Shown here piece after piece: positions 11,941 to 23,849 of a stretch of DNA of 64,000 nucleotides (the stretch's first letter is position 1; each line of letters begins with the position of its first letter). The DNA is taken from NCBI GenBank assembly GCA_039619475.1, contig CM077115.1, positions 502,283,352 through 502,347,351 on the forward strand, in the 5' to 3' direction. The DNA comes from Icerya purchasi (lineage: Eukaryota; Arthropoda; Insecta; Hemiptera; Monophlebidae). The translations under genes were made by a program, and so were the position numbers. Under the pieces are notes generated by a model. That model worked only from the letters and a program-made list of their open reading frames with translations. It made no database searches and was not told the DNA's origin.

Positions 11941-13193
11941 TTAATTTTCTTCGGTAATTGCAGTTTTAATTTTTTTGACTAGTTTTTTCGGTTTAGATAG
12001 TCCGCTTACTCTGTCATTTTCGGACACGGGAAGTGCCATTGATGGTGTATTGTGTAAGTCGTTCTCAATGCTGTTAGTATGGTAGCTGATTTCCGAAATT
12101 GAGGATGAAGGAAGATTTCTCTTTTTCGATGGTATTGTTTTATGAACTAACTTACAATTAGTAGAAGTATCCTCGATTTGCATCACAGTTTCAGTAGTTT
12201 TTGTATATGATCGATGTTTTCGTCTTTTTTTAAATAAACATTGCGTAATTTTCCATGCATTCCTCTACATCGGCGTACTTATCCTTTGTCGCATTTAGGC
12301 AATATTTGCTTGCGTGTCCCTTCTCGTGGCACACAAAACATGAAATTGTGTCTAATGACAAGAATGTACATTTTATGAGGTCTCTTCGTATGTCATTAGT
12401 GTTTCAGGAATTTTTTAAATTTCTTCGGTGGAGATAAAAATCTGCCTTTTGGAATTTAATAGAGATGTTCATAACCTGATATTTCACTAATTCCGTATTT
12501 TATAAAGATAATTGCTGAACTTCATTTAATATCGTAGTTGTTTTTTAGTATAGTTTCAATAGTTGAATGCGGAATTGATGGACGTATATTTGAAGATTCT
12601 CTTTTTTGGATTAATTAATCGTCTAAGTTGTATTTCATTGTTGTTTACTTTTACAATGTTATATTGTTCTATTACCAAATCGACCAAAAATTTACAAGCT
12701 AAGAATATTGCATACCTGTCTCTCCTTGACATATACGTGAAATATAGCGTAAGTTTTTTGGTTATACTATTTCTCCAAATTTTTAATATATAATTTTTTG
12801 GGTTTTCTCCCTTAGGTGTGCTAAAAACTATAGCTTGTTCTTTAGATGAGAAGCTAGTTTGAGTTTGAACGGCTTGTGCATAATTTACGTTACTTTTTGT
12901 TGTTATTGGTGTATTATTAGACACATAGAGGGAGAAATTAGATCGCTATTACATACTTCAGTTAGCTGACTGGTGTTGATTGTTTTCCTTACGGCATTGT
13001 TTGCTAGTATTGGTGATGCAGTTTCAACTGCCTTTAACGAAAACGGTGTAGGTTTGTTTGTCGACGATGCGGTGAAGCTAGTTGCGTTATATTTTTTTGT
13101 TGATGATGTGATTCGTAATGTATTCGGAAGAGTGGCTTGCTAGCTTGGTACTTGGGATGGCGCCGAAGCTGTTGCAGAACGATCAAGTGGCAT
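11941..13193 (-). pseudogene. R1-clade LINE ORF1 (gag-like) with CCHC knuckle
   Basis: This is the RNA-binding ORF1 of the LINE. A Ser/Thr/Ala-rich N-terminus starts with ATG at 13,193 (PLDRSATASAPSQVP). The open segment 12,556-12,924 contains KNYILKIWRNS...RDRYAIFLACKF. Downstream at about 12,330 is a canonical C-x2-C-x4-H-x4-C zinc knuckle, CFVCHEKGHASKYC. A Lys/Ser-rich C-terminus (11,941-12,186) follows. Premature stops and frame changes separate the blocks, so the ORF is dead. Order and strand match the ORF2 that follows. Confidence 0.75.
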
Positions 13194-13559
13194 AATGGCA
13201 GTGCCGTCCGTACACCTAATTGTTTATATTATAAGAATCTCCGATATATATCACTCGCGCGTTGAATTTTTCGTTGTACGCGATGCGATTTCGATAACGA
13301 TTTTAACGGAACACGACTATACACGACCTTTTTCGAATGGTACGATCAGACCGATTGAGTTTATGACTGATTTTCTTCTGCCTTCATCAGGAACTTGATC
13401 GTAACCGTGATTTGACTAGATGTATATTATTACGTAAGCACTCTACCATGACGACGTGACGCGTTTCGCACGTGCCACCGTTAATTAGTGAACAACGAGA
13501 ATAATCGCCGGCCAAAACTTGGCTTCCTTCGGTCTCTTATCATGCCAACCGGAAACTCT
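13194..13559. other. Probable 5' region of the R1-clade LINE
   Basis: The sequence is richer in CpG than its surroundings and lies directly upstream of ORF1. No other feature was seen. Confidence 0.3.
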
Positions 13560-13812
13560 CTTGTCGCATACTTCGAGAATTCCCCTCAGCTTCTAAGATA
13601 TCTTCTCTTTATTTGCTACTCCTAAGGTTAGGGCTTCCTGCTCCTTATTATGCTTCCTATATCCTGTCTTGTCTCTCTCAGTCTGTTATCCTTGCCATCG
13701 GTTCCTTTACTTCAGCTATTTCCGATCGAATTAAGTTCTAATTAGTTGACTCTTCTCCCTATTATTTCTGAGTGGAGGTCCCTGGTTGACGAGAATAAAA
13801 AAAAAATCCGAA
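13560..13812 (+). repeat. 3' end of an RNase H-bearing LINE
   Basis: About 250 bases ending in GGTCCCTGGTTGACGAG plus A-rich DNA. The segment aligns by eye with 25,925-26,172 (shared words ttgctactcctaaggtt/ttgcttaagcttgg and tgcttcctatatcctgtc) and with 33,262-33,420. It is a 5'-truncated tail copy with no complete domain. Confidence 0.6.
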
Positions 13813-14337
13813 ATAAAATTATTATTTTTACCCTCACAACTGACGCGATGTGCGAAATGGTTGATTAATAGATAATAAAGATTGATATTTTTTACATAAT
13901 TAAAAATATTGTTATGCTAAAGATTTATAAATGTAAATTCGTTACTTTGAATCACTTACGTTAACTGCACTGCAGAATTTTTACTAGTAGAAACTAAATT
14001 TTACAATAAAATTAAAAATATAAACATTTTTAAAACATTATTTATAAGATTTTAACAAATATAAATAAATGTAAATCATATAACGCATTTTAATGTAACA
14101 AAAAAAAGAAATTAAAAACTCACTCTTTCCAATATTTATATAAATACGTTTTGCTTAAAAATTTAAAATAAAATTGAAGCGAAATCTTTTAAGATAAACA
14201 ATTATTCGATGTTAGAAGTTTGATTTGTTTGTTTTTTTTAAATAATAGCAATAAAACAAAAAAAAACAACAGCTCTTACACGTAAAAATGAAGGAAAAAA
14301 CACAAACTCTTAATGTTTGTGATAAATTCCAAATCAT
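13813..14337. other. AT-rich gap
   Basis: Strongly AT-rich with short oligo-A runs. No gene, tail or inverted repeat was recognised. Confidence 0.3.
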
Positions 14338-14764
14338 TTATATGCTATTAACTTGAATTCTCGGAAAATAAGAGGAAATTGTGTTACAAAAAAATCCAGC
14401 AGTAGCGCATATTTTGTCTTTGATGTGTGTGCGCGTATGGAGTGTGCCTGAATTGGTAGTGGTAGTGGAACATTCAACAAAAGAGACTACACCGTTTTCA
14501 CTCGCTGCCCTGGAGCCAGTAGTCGGAGTAATTATCATTGGAGCAATTGCCAGAGCAGTGAGCAGTGTTTTTTTAATCACTGCTCCGAATCACAACTGTT
14601 CATTTGTCGGAACAGCGACAAAAAACAACGTTGTGATTTTTAGGCCATCACTAGCGCAGACCTGGTTGTCCCGGTCGACCATAACGTGTTTAATGCTTCG
14701 CTGTATATATATACGCGGCCCGTCGATCTTAACAAAATTCTTGTCTAACACAATTTCTGTATAG
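14338..14764. other. Unassigned GC-richer open island
   Basis: Between very AT-rich flanks lies a stretch with more balanced composition that is open on both strands: 14,381-14,764 on + (127 codons) and 14,338-14,580 on - (80 codons). The - frame starts MIKKTLLTALAIAP, which resembles a signal peptide, but its conserved domain content is nil. I cannot choose a strand or assign a product. It may be a fragment of an element or a single host exon. Confidence 0.2.
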
Positions 14765-15079
14765 TGGAATAACGATTGAATTTTTTAAAATGTAAATCGA
14801 AAAAGTCAACCAACCTGAAGAGTCTAATCGAATAAACTTCGGGTCCACGTACCGCGACAGTCTGGGTTGTCATAGGCGGTACACGATGTGTAATCTCTTA
14901 TGATATGCGTATACAAAAAGATATTAAACAATTGGACAGCATAGTGTATCGTGCTGAACTGGTAATTATATTTTCCGTGAGGCGGATAAGTCAGATACCA
15001 AAAATATATCATCAAAACGTATTGTTTATAGAAGATTTCGATTAATTTTTAATTCAATACTTTAAGCAAAAAAAGAGTA

Positions 15080-15340
15080 AATAAAAGGAAGTCCCACATA
15101 TCGTTGGTAGAATATCATGAATTGTCGAATTAAGCTGTTCATAATGAATTCTTAAGGAGGTGCAATGGATTTGAAGAGAATCTCAATGTTCATTTCTCCA
15201 CTGCCTTCTAGATAATTCTTTGCTATAAACTTAAATTTCCGGTAGCATAAATCTGGAAGCAATTTAAATCTGTGGTAGGATAAGTCTCGAATTCGTAACT
15301 TCTAGTTTGGTTGCCAAGCACCTTAACTAATAGCTAGATT
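15080..15340 (+). repeat. Dispersed non-coding repeat, copy 1
   Basis: Diverged words shared in the same order with 40,380-40,640: atgaattgtcgaa/gtgaattgtgaa, agataattctttgctata/agataattctctggtata and tttggttgccaagc/tttggtagccaat. No coding potential was seen. Confidence 0.4.
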
Positions 15341-15513
15341 AAATAAAAAACACTAAGCGCGGTAAATTTTAGTAAAAAAAAAATTAAATAAAATCGATTA
15401 GTGTCAGATTTATTAGTCTATACCAGGGTGTACCGGTAAGTATTTTATAAATTTTATTTATTTTTCTATTAAAATTTTTCGTGTTATATACGAGTAGTTA
15501 TTTTAGGTAATCC

Positions 15514-16262
15514 TTGAGTATTGACAATTTTTTTTTTTTTTTTACAGAGAAGATTCCACAGGAATGGAAATGCGCGTTAATACACTCGCTTCATAAGAAG
15601 CATGATAAGTCAGAAGTTAACAATTATAGAGGACTATCTCTATTATCGGTAGTATATAAAATCCTTGCAAAGGTGTTATTAAATCGAATAGAAAGTAAAA
15701 TAGAAACGGAACTAGGAGAATACCAAGCAGGCTTCCGAAAAAATCGACCGTACGCAGAACAAATACTTAAATTAAAATTAAAAATAAGGGATAAGATGAT
15801 AAGAAACAAACTATATGTTGTAGCATTTGTAGACTTTAAAAAGCGTACGACTCTGTCGATCGAGAATGTTTAGTAGAGATATTAAAAGAATTTGGTACAG
15901 ATAATAAATCAACACAATTAATACAACGAACACTATTAAGCACTAAAGTCAAGATAAAATTTATGGGACAAATCTACGAAGTTTTTGAGACAAAAACGGG
16001 TGTACGGCAAGGAGATGGACTGTCGCCAATTCTTTTCAATTGTGTCTTAGAAGAGATTATAAGAAAGTGAGAAAAATTACTGAAAACAGAAAATATAAGT
16101 AAAAAAATACGACTGGGATATAGTAAGGAAAATTTAGCCATTGGTTGTTTAAGCTTTTGCAGATGACTTAGCAATTTTCTCACAGGATGTTAGCAGGGCG
16201 GTAAAGCAGATTGACCTTTTCAAAAAAGTGGCAGAAAAAAATGGTTTACTGCTTATCGTATA
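15514..16262 (+). pseudogene. RTE-like reverse transcriptase fragment
   Basis: RT of a non-LTR element. The first 110 codons show IPQEWKCALIHSLHKK, NYRGLSLLSVVYKILAKVL and GEYQAGFRKNRPYAEQIL, which are the finger blocks. Motif A (AFVDFKK, then YDSVDRE) is cut by a frameshift at about 15,840. Motif B GVRQGDGLSPILFNCVLEEI is at about 15,998 and motif C SFADDLAIFS at about 16,152. No endonuclease or C-terminus is attached. An AT-rich 5' flank with a T run precedes it, and the Harbinger remnant follows directly. Confidence 0.78.
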
Positions 16263-17085
16263 TCACTTATATTTCACGAATTTTAAAGCAAGTGCTGGGA
16301 TTATTAAAGAGAAAATTGATGTCAATAGCTATTCCTCCTGCGACAGAAAATATTTTTAAACGTACAGAGAAAGAATTTTGACAAAAATGAAATATACCAA
16401 ATTGTGTGGGTTGCATTGATGAAAAGCATGTACCCATTAAAGCATCATAAAATAGTGGTTCTCTATTTTTTAATTATAAAACATATTTTTTCCATGTACT
16501 GTTGGCTATCTTCTTCTTTATAGTGCCATACTCAGCTTCTGAGCGTCGGTGACTACCTATTCATACATCTCAGCTGTACCGATACAGGTAGTGTATTAGG
16601 CAATTGTTATATGCAACGCAGGCGTACACACGCAAGACTACACTCGGAACTGATTAGTAATCGTTTTACTTATCGATATACAAGTGCAGTCCCGTGTGGG
16701 TCTGCTGTGTACTGACCTAGCGCGCATATGATGTTGTACGTGGTGGTTTGCCATTGCCTTCCACGTGACTATTAGCGATTATTTTTATTTATTTATTTAA
16801 TTCTTGTAATAAGTTCGTCGTCGCTCGAGATCGAACCCGTGATCTCCATAACGGAAGTCAAGCGCTCTAGCAAACTATTGGCTATAGTAGATGCTAATTA
16901 TAAATTGATTGCTATTGAGGTTGGATCTTATGGCAAAGAAAGTGATAGCAGTATTTTTCTAATGCCACCTTTTGTAGTTGATGATGAAGTATTCGCTTTC
17001 AGTACCTACTTAATGAAACCGTACCCTAGTAGAAGTTTAAAAATGGATCAACAAAAAGAAATTTACAATTACCATTTATGTTGAT
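16263..17085 (+). pseudogene. Harbinger (PIF) transposase remnant, split by a SINE
   Basis: Fragment of a PIF/Harbinger DDE transposase (HARBI1-like). Upstream of the SINE: IPNCVGCIDEKHVPIKAS, a stop, then NSGSLFFNYKTYFF, matching the first catalytic Asp block GCIDGKHV. Downstream: LLAIVDANYKLIAIEVGSYG and ESDSSIFL, where the D of VDANY is the second catalytic position. The two halves join in frame if 16,510-16,877 and one target duplication are ignored. The third acidic residue and the N-terminal DNA-binding region are absent, so it is inactive. Confidence 0.8.
16510..16877 (-). mobile_element. tRNA-derived SINE inserted in Harbinger transposase
   Basis: The insert is about 368 bp, flanked by the direct repeat ttggctat (16,502-16,509 and 16,878-16,885). 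On the - strand it starts with a tRNA-like head: an A-box-like stretch tttgctagagcgcttgac, then a B box ggttcgatctc (16,827-16,838). A central block reading ggaaggcaatggcaaaccac follows. It ends in the short A/G-rich tail aaagaagaag instead of a long oligo-A. Head, B box, body and TSD together make a SINE call secure; the family name is not recognised. Confidence 0.85.
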
Positions 17086-17108
17086 TGTCCCAGGGATAAG
17101 AGACGCCT

Positions 17109-18620
17109 GTGTCGACCCGATTCCGACATAACTATTTTCCTAAAGAATTCACCACTACCGTTTACACAATTAAATTCTTGGGTCTTGTGTTTGATGAAAA
17201 ATTCTCGCGATCACATTGCATTCACCATCTTAAGAATAAATGCATGATATCCTTGAATATACTAAAATGTTTGTTAAATCCGAAATACAACATAGATCCT
17301 AACCTCCTGCTAACTGTGTGCAAATCTCTCACTTTAATTAATTTGCCCTGTGGGTGCCAAGTTTATTCCTCATCAAAGAAAGTACTCCTTAAGTTGCTTG
17401 ACACAATCCATCATACTGCCATACGCATTATCTTGGGGACGTATAGGACGTCGCCATCGTTGGAAATCTGTTCACTAGCGGGTATCCCACCCTTAACGGT
17501 TATCCGAAACTCCTATGAATTCAGAGATCTATTTTACTGGTACCAAGCTAAGTTACACTGCAGCGATAATTTAGAAATCCCACTACCGTCTTTTCCAAAC
17601 GATCCCCTCCTCAGTGTACTATCCCTCCTTAAAGAAAAGGGAATTAACTGGAACTCCTTGCACATCAGTATGTTGAACTCCCCTGGGAGGATACTCTGAT
17701 TAATGCGGACTTATCCCTGCTGAGCGATCGCTCGGACTAGGACATCACACTGCCGTCCCAGAAATGTAACTTTTTCCCAGCTACAGTCAGCTGTACACAG
17801 ATGGTGCCAAAGCAAACCCCCTCACGGGGTCCTCACCGGTGGCTTGCACCTACGAGGTGGAGGGAGATGTTCATGCGGTTCGGTTCCGCGACTTCTGTTC
17901 AGTGTTGGAGGGGGAATTGTATGATATTTTCTTTTGCTCGAGGGAATGTCTGCAGTCTTAGCCTCAACGCTGAAATGAATTTCTAATCACCAATTCCTTG
18001 CAATCGATTAAGACATTCCAGCTACTAAAAACATTACACTCACTGTCTCGAGAAATAAAGCACATCCTTAACGTGCTTTTTCGTGCTGGCTCACAGGTAA
18101 CGTTCTTGTGGGTTCCAGGTCATGCCGGCGTGCTGGGAAACGAGCGTGTGAATTTGGCTGCTAAGACAGCAACATACAGCCCAATGTCCGAAGGTGCCTC
18201 TCTTCCTCAGCTGGCGCCACCCTTTTTTCAGCAACATAAGGCAGAGACATGGGAAACTATGTGGTCAGCTCACACATCATAGCTGCGATCCATCAAGGTG
18301 AGCCCTAAGCCTTGGTGGCCACTAATATCCATGTCCCGCAGAGAGTTTGCAGCATTCACTAGACTCCGCATAGGCCGCACTGCAATATTCCACAACTATT
18401 TGCTAGAAGGAACATCTCCGCCATCTGCCTGTCTCATGTGCAATTCCCCCATTTCAGCAACTGCTGAACATATTCTGGAACATTTCCTGCCTGCAGGCAA
18501 CTCCAACTTACCGTCAGTTGCGTTGTCAAACGAACCAATATAGGTGTCCAGGATATGCTGCACTGGCACCAAATACATTGCTAATATCAAGCGATTATTA
18601 AATGAGTTAATATGAAGCAC
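17109..18620 (+). pseudogene. RNase H-bearing LINE ORF2, C-terminal half
   Basis: Starts in the RT thumb (IKFLGLVFDEKFSRSHCIHHL). It continues with ILGTYRTSPSLEICSLAGIPPL and the RNase H domain, in which EGELYDI and ITNSLQSI are seen; the expected Asp of ITDS is Asn here. FLWVPGHAGVLGNERVN follows, then a Cys/His tail CLMCNSPISATAEHIL. Frameshifts occur at about 17,700 and 17,980. It is a sister family member to 21,780-23,745, which has the same blocks. Confidence 0.78.
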
Positions 18621-18960
18621 GCAATAATAGATGGCATTTTTAATAATCTAGATAAGTTAATTAACACTATTGAGTCATTGAGAAGAGAAATTAATTGTTT
18701 TACTAACAATTTTAACGAACTGAAGCAAAAAAGTTGAATTTAACATTAAAGATATACTTGTTGATGTGGTTGCTGATAAAAAAACAATTATATGCTTCTA
18801 AATTAAAAACAAAGTTTAATAAAAAATATATAAAACCTAAAAATAAATATGAAACTCCAGTATTAGAAGATAGTAGTAATTCAGTCTGCAGAGACTGGAA
18901 CTCTGAATTACGGAAAATAAATACCAGCAAAATCGGCGTGGATGTCGATAACGAGCAGTA
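18614..18960 (+). other. Unassigned, possibly coding remnant with coiled coil
   Basis: A + strand frame from 18,614 reads MKHAIIDGIFNNLDKLINTIES and is rich in Leu/Ile/Asn heptad-like spacing. After a frame change, Lys-rich sequence continues to 18,967. No family was recognised. It could be an element ORF1 piece. Confidence 0.2.
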
Positions 18961-19919
18961 TGATTAGCCTTACCGCAAGCTAAACATACATCTTCTTAGC
19001 CTAATTTCGAAAATTTTTCTCGACCATACGGTCGGTTTTTCGGCGAGTAACGATTAATGTTAAAATTACGATCGCGACTGCTATTCCCGCGTCTGTACGG
19101 TGTTTCCGATCTATTTCCAGAATAAGAGCGTGAACGTCCTCTAACGTTTAAATTATCCAGTTTTACTTACTTTATTTTAATAGACAGTTGAACGTTCGAG
19201 TTCTCATACTCCTGGAGGTTTTGTTTATGCGCTGCTTCCAGTACTAGCGCCGATTCTAACGTTTTATCTAAAGTCGCGTCAGGTTACATGACCAACATTT
19301 TTTCAACTTACGTGATTATTACGAACGCCACGAATAAATTGCACCTGGAAAATTGAATCGGTCTGACATTTGCAATTGACGTTCGGACAAACCCAGTCGC
19401 ATTTTCGTGCTATTACTTTTAAAGCCGAAATGTACGATGTTGACGCTTCGGTCTTGTACTCGCGATAAAAATTTGTGACGCTCTGTATGTTATCGGATCG
19501 AAATGATTTTCAAGAATGTTAACGAGTTCATCGTATGATTTTTCAGAAGGCTTTGCGGATAAAGCAGATAACTATTTAAATTGTTTTCGTTTTAAACAAC
19601 CTAATAAGACGACACTAGGTTTGCTTTTCTCTGTTTCCGCATTTGTACTGCTACTAGCATCTTTATTTAATCCAATGCCACACATCGATAAAAAATGTTC
19701 TAAGTGCTCTTTATAAGAAGAGAAATTTTCCTCTTCAGAATCGAGCAGTTCTAATGTAATATTGTGACTTACCACTGCCGGTGGTAATATTTGTGATGGT
19801 GTAAGTACGACATCCGCTTCTGTATTAGACGATGGAAGGCGTTGTAGTATATTTTGAATGGCTTCACTCTGTGTACGTAGAGATGCCATCAGCTGCATTA
19901 ACATTTCTTCCCCGGCCAT
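18950..19919 (-). pseudogene. Ty3-like LTR retrotransposon gag fragment
   Basis: The ORF starts at ATG 19,919 (MAGEEMLMQLMASLRTQSEA) and is open for 115 codons, with the capsid-like stretch YKEHLEHFLSM. In other frames there follow SEKSYDELVNILENHFDP (about 19,530), typical of Ty3/Gypsy gag, a basic Arg/Ser region with RGRSRSYSGNRS and a CCHC start CLACGKANH (about 18,975). Protease and polymerase are not seen; the + strand neighbour interrupts the element. No LTR pair was found within the window. Confidence 0.7.
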
Positions 19920-20261
19920 GGCTCTCTTTTTGAACTAATCACTTGTACGAACGAAACGAACGAATGTAACGTACTTATTTCAGACGTTAACGAAAAATAG
20001 AGTTGTTGGATACATTCTCTTTGTACAATATTTGCATTATAATAAATATAACAACTTATTGAATTAAAATAAAAAAACGAAATAAGGTTACTGCGTATTT
20101 CGATTTTTGTATAATATTTAGATGTAATATTAATTTAAGTCGATTTATCCTCGTCGCCAATCAGGGTCGTATGTAGAACAAAATTTCGGGAAGAGTTACG
20201 AAAATATTTTTATAAATATATATGTTAATTACAACGTAATTCTTAGACTACCCCTCATTCG
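19920..20261. other. AT-rich gap upstream of gag
   Basis: May include leader or LTR of the gag fragment, but no second copy exists here to confirm this. Confidence 0.25.
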
Positions 20262-20460
20262 AAAAAATGTCCCAATTTTATGTAACGCTAAATGTCCCAA
20301 AAAAATGTCCCAGAAAAATGTCCCAATTTTATGTAACGTTTGTTATATTTTGTAGGATTTTTGTTATTGTTATTTAAAAAATGTCACAATTTTATGCAAT
20401 GAAATATGTAACGAAAAATGTAACGAAAAAATGTCTTAATTTTATATAACGGAAGGTAAA
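20262..20460 (+). repeat. Irregular repeats of atgtcccaattttatgtaacg
   Basis: Words atgtccca, attttatgtaacg and aaaatgtaacg recur at least seven times with slippage. Not coding. Confidence 0.6.
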
Positions 20461-20631
20461 TGTTAGAATAGGATTTTTGTGGTTATGTTATTTTTTGTGT
20501 GCGTTGATGCCAGTAAGAATTACGTTGTAAATTTTGATCATTTTATACAAAGTATAGAAGAGAAAGAGACAGAAATGAAAGCAAGAGGGATCAAGGGGCA
20601 CAGCCCCTTGCGAGTCCAAAATGACCGAGTT

Positions 20632-20655
20632 ATATATATATATATATATATATGT

Positions 20656-20686
<31 letters not shown>
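20632..20686 (+). repeat. Compound microsatellite (TA)n(TG)n
   Basis: A run of TA dinucleotides is followed, after a few bases, by a run of TG dinucleotides. Confidence 0.9.
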
Positions 20687-21239
20687 TATCATGAAATATA
20701 TTTATTTATAAATAGTACACTAAAGCCTTGTAGTCGATTATTGTATATGCAATATTTGAACACTACAATAAAAACAAATAAAAAATAGTCGTTTCCATAG
20801 AATTCATAAACATATCAATTTTCTTTACTTTTGTCAAAAATTCAAAAATAATAAATTTATTCCGAATTTCGGTCCATCTAATTCAAGCAGTTATTATTTC
20901 GCAGACATTTCGGGAGGGTTTGACTCCCCCCCAATACAGCCCTGTCACCAATAACCGTGGGGAAGATTATTAATAATGTATATTTCATAATTACATTTAG
21001 AAATGTACCATTAATGATATATTGGAAAATTCGGAATCCAGCATAACATTATGTAATAACAACCTACAAAATATATGTAAACAATCATAGCATATAAACA
21101 AAATGAATCAGTATGTCCATTGATGATCTGTTACTCGTTTATAATTTATTAACGTCAGCGGCAGATCCAGAGAGACATTGGGGGACAGGGGGGGGGATTA
21201 TATAATTACATAATATCTTATATGGTAGATAGTAAAGAT

Positions 21240-21316
21240 CTAAGTTTCGTCGTCTTTTTTCCTCTGTTCATGGACCAATGTCCTTGTAGACGAACCCAAA
21301 AAAAAAAAAAAAAAAT
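21240..21316 (+). repeat. LINE 3' tail copy
   Basis: Ends ccaatgtccttgtagacg, then aaccc and a run of A. It is the same tail as at 33,370-33,420 (ccaatgtccatgttgacg). It is cut short upstream, so it is a severely 5'-truncated copy. Confidence 0.65.
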
Positions 21317-21779
21317 TTGAAAAATACCTCGTTTCATAAAGAAAATTAAACAGTGACCTCTTTAGAAATTAAAAAATGTTTTAAAAATACGTCAATATTA
21401 CAGTTTAATTTAAATTTTGTTTTATTTTTAGGTGAAAAATAAAAAAATGATAAAATTGTGGTTAAAATGGTAATTTAGAATTTGAATAGTGAATTACTAG
21501 AAAAAATAAAATGATGGTATTTTTTATTAGACTTTTATTCTTTTTTTATTTTTATTAGTAATTTGATCCGAATTGTTTGTCCGGGAGTAAGCAAAGTAGA
21601 TATATATGTATATATTTCTCATTAAACTACTTTTAATTAAAATTGCAAAATAAAAATTAAAAATAAATAAAAAAGACAAAAGACCGATGGTAGTTGCGTT
21701 TTAAAATACAGAATAAATACGTAGCATTAATACTTTTACTAGGAAACATTCAGGCTCGCGGCCGAACACGTAAATCCAC

Positions 21780-23745
21780 TTCAGCTCATCTTATTAGCCT
21801 TCAAAGGAAAATTCTTTATGCTCGAAGTAATGGTCAATGTCTGTATACAATATTTTTTGTCGTTGAGAAAGCGTTCGACCGTGTATGGCGGTACGGCTTG
21901 CTACTTAAACTGAAAAATGCCGGAATAAATGGCAAAGTGGGCAATTTCATCCTACATTTCTTATCTAATAAAGCAATGCAAGTGAAAGTAGGTTCTGTGA
22001 TGTTATTTCCTGTTCCTATGGAGAATGGAATCCCACAGAGACCGCTCTGAGTTAATAACATTTCCTGCTGTATTACGCCGCCAGTAACAGCCCGATTATT
22101 TATTGATGATCTGAATATATCAATCTCATCCAATCTCCTATCCAATGCCCAGTCTATCCTCCAGACGACAATTGATAAGCTGTATAGCTGGGCTGTACAC
22201 AATGGGCTTAATTTCTCCTATTCCAAAACTTCATGTGTTAACTTCCACAGGAGTCGTCTGCATAGAGATAACGAAGAAACTCGCCTTCATCTCAATAATT
22301 CTCCTCTTCCGTTCTCTAGTTAAATTTCTAGGTCTAGTTTTTAATTCCTCTCTGTCCATCCTCATATTTCCAAGCTTAAAAATAAATGCAAAAAGAACCT
22401 CTCCATTATAAAATACTTGTCCAGTCCTAAATTCAATGTTGATCCCAAGCTGCTTAGCACCATTTAAAAAGCCCTTATCCTTTCCAGATTAACTTATGGG
22501 TATCATTCTCGGCTAGTCAGTCGTTACTCAGTTCATTTGATCCAATACATCATACATCCATTCGATCAATTTTTGGTCTCCACCCCGTACTTCTCCATCA
22601 GCAAGTGCTTGTTTCCTTAGTGACATACCCCACTTCCCTTGATCCGTTTTTCTATTACCGCGCGCGATTTAATCCACTGGTACCTTCATCAGTACGAAAT
22701 TAATTATTTTCCAAACTTTACTAATATTCCGCTTCTATCTTTCCCTAGTGACCCAATTACTAGATTATTAAAACAAATTATCGATAGTGGCGTGCAATTG
22801 CCAAATCCTGACACCCCTTATTATAAACTTCGTCCTTGGGAAGACATCCCCGCAAGCATAGACACATTTCTCTTAGAGGCAATAACTCGCAGACCGATTG
22901 CGAACATAGCTCACCGCGTCGCTGAAAAAATCAATAGTCATCCCAACTATTTGCACATATACACTGATGCTTCAAAAGCAGGCCCGCATATTTCCCCATC
23001 TCCCATCGCGTGCGCATATGACATCGCTAGTGAAATAACTTCGTTGCGTCTAAATGATTACTGCTCGGTACAGGAAGCAGAATTGTACACCATATACAGT
23101 AGCCTCGTAGCTTGCTTGCAAACAAGATGTATGGACAGAAGCATGCTTTTAATAACTGACTCTTTGGCTTCTCTAAAATCGATTTCCTCGCAGAATAACA
23201 TGGATATCTAGGCCCTGAGAGTCAATTATACGTTGAAGCTACTCCATCAACCAAGAAATCAGGTAACGCTCTTGTGGGTGCCGAGCCATATGGGAATTCA
23301 AGACAACGAGCGAGTTGGCACGGCGTCCAAGTCAGCTCTGCTCGCACCCATGTCGTTTGCCGCGCCACCAATCTACAAAATGAAAGTTTATTTCCGTGAC
23401 AGTATGATGGCTGAGTGGATCGGCCAGTGGTAAAGAGAACCATCCTTTTTAAAAATCATAAAATTTACAGTCGATCCCTATGGTTTCCTTCTCTTTTCCT
23501 TACGCGTCAGGAATGTGCTGTGTTAAATCGGTTGCGAGTTGGACATACGGCGGTCTCACACAATTATATACTTGAAGGTACCCCCCTTCTCCTACCTACG
23601 TGTCCTATTTGTTCCGGCTCTTACAACAATGTGCAACGTTCGCCTGCTCCGCTTTTGCCGGTGTTCCACTTTCAACTATACCGTCAAATGACCCAACGCG
23701 CATACAAATGCTACTCATTTTTCTTAGAACCAACAGCTTAATAAG
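21780..23745 (+). pseudogene. RNase H-bearing LINE ORF2
   Basis: Contains RT motif A (VEKAFDRVWRYGLL, about 21,870), motif B (MENGIPQRPL, about 22,025), motif C as FIDDLNIS (about 22,100), the thumb VKFLGLVFNSS (about 22,320) and an RNase H with YTDASKAG, VQEAELYTIYSSL and LITDSLASL (22,950-23,190). After a frameshift come LLWVPSHMGIQDNERVG (about 23,270) and a Cys/His tail CPICSGSYNN (about 23,610). All four RNase H acidic blocks are recognisable although the frame is broken about six times. Confidence 0.82.
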
Positions 23746-23849
23746 TAAATTATGAAGTAGCCTTTTCACCCTGGTCCGTACGCTGTAATGACCATTGCAG
23801 TTAAAAATAGTGCATGATCGCTACCAGGAAAAAAAAATTAACCAGTTAG

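Noticed and set aside
18712..18930. - strand 72-codon frame opposite the coiled-coil-like remnant
   Set aside because: Phe/Leu-rich translation of AT-rich DNA with no motif.
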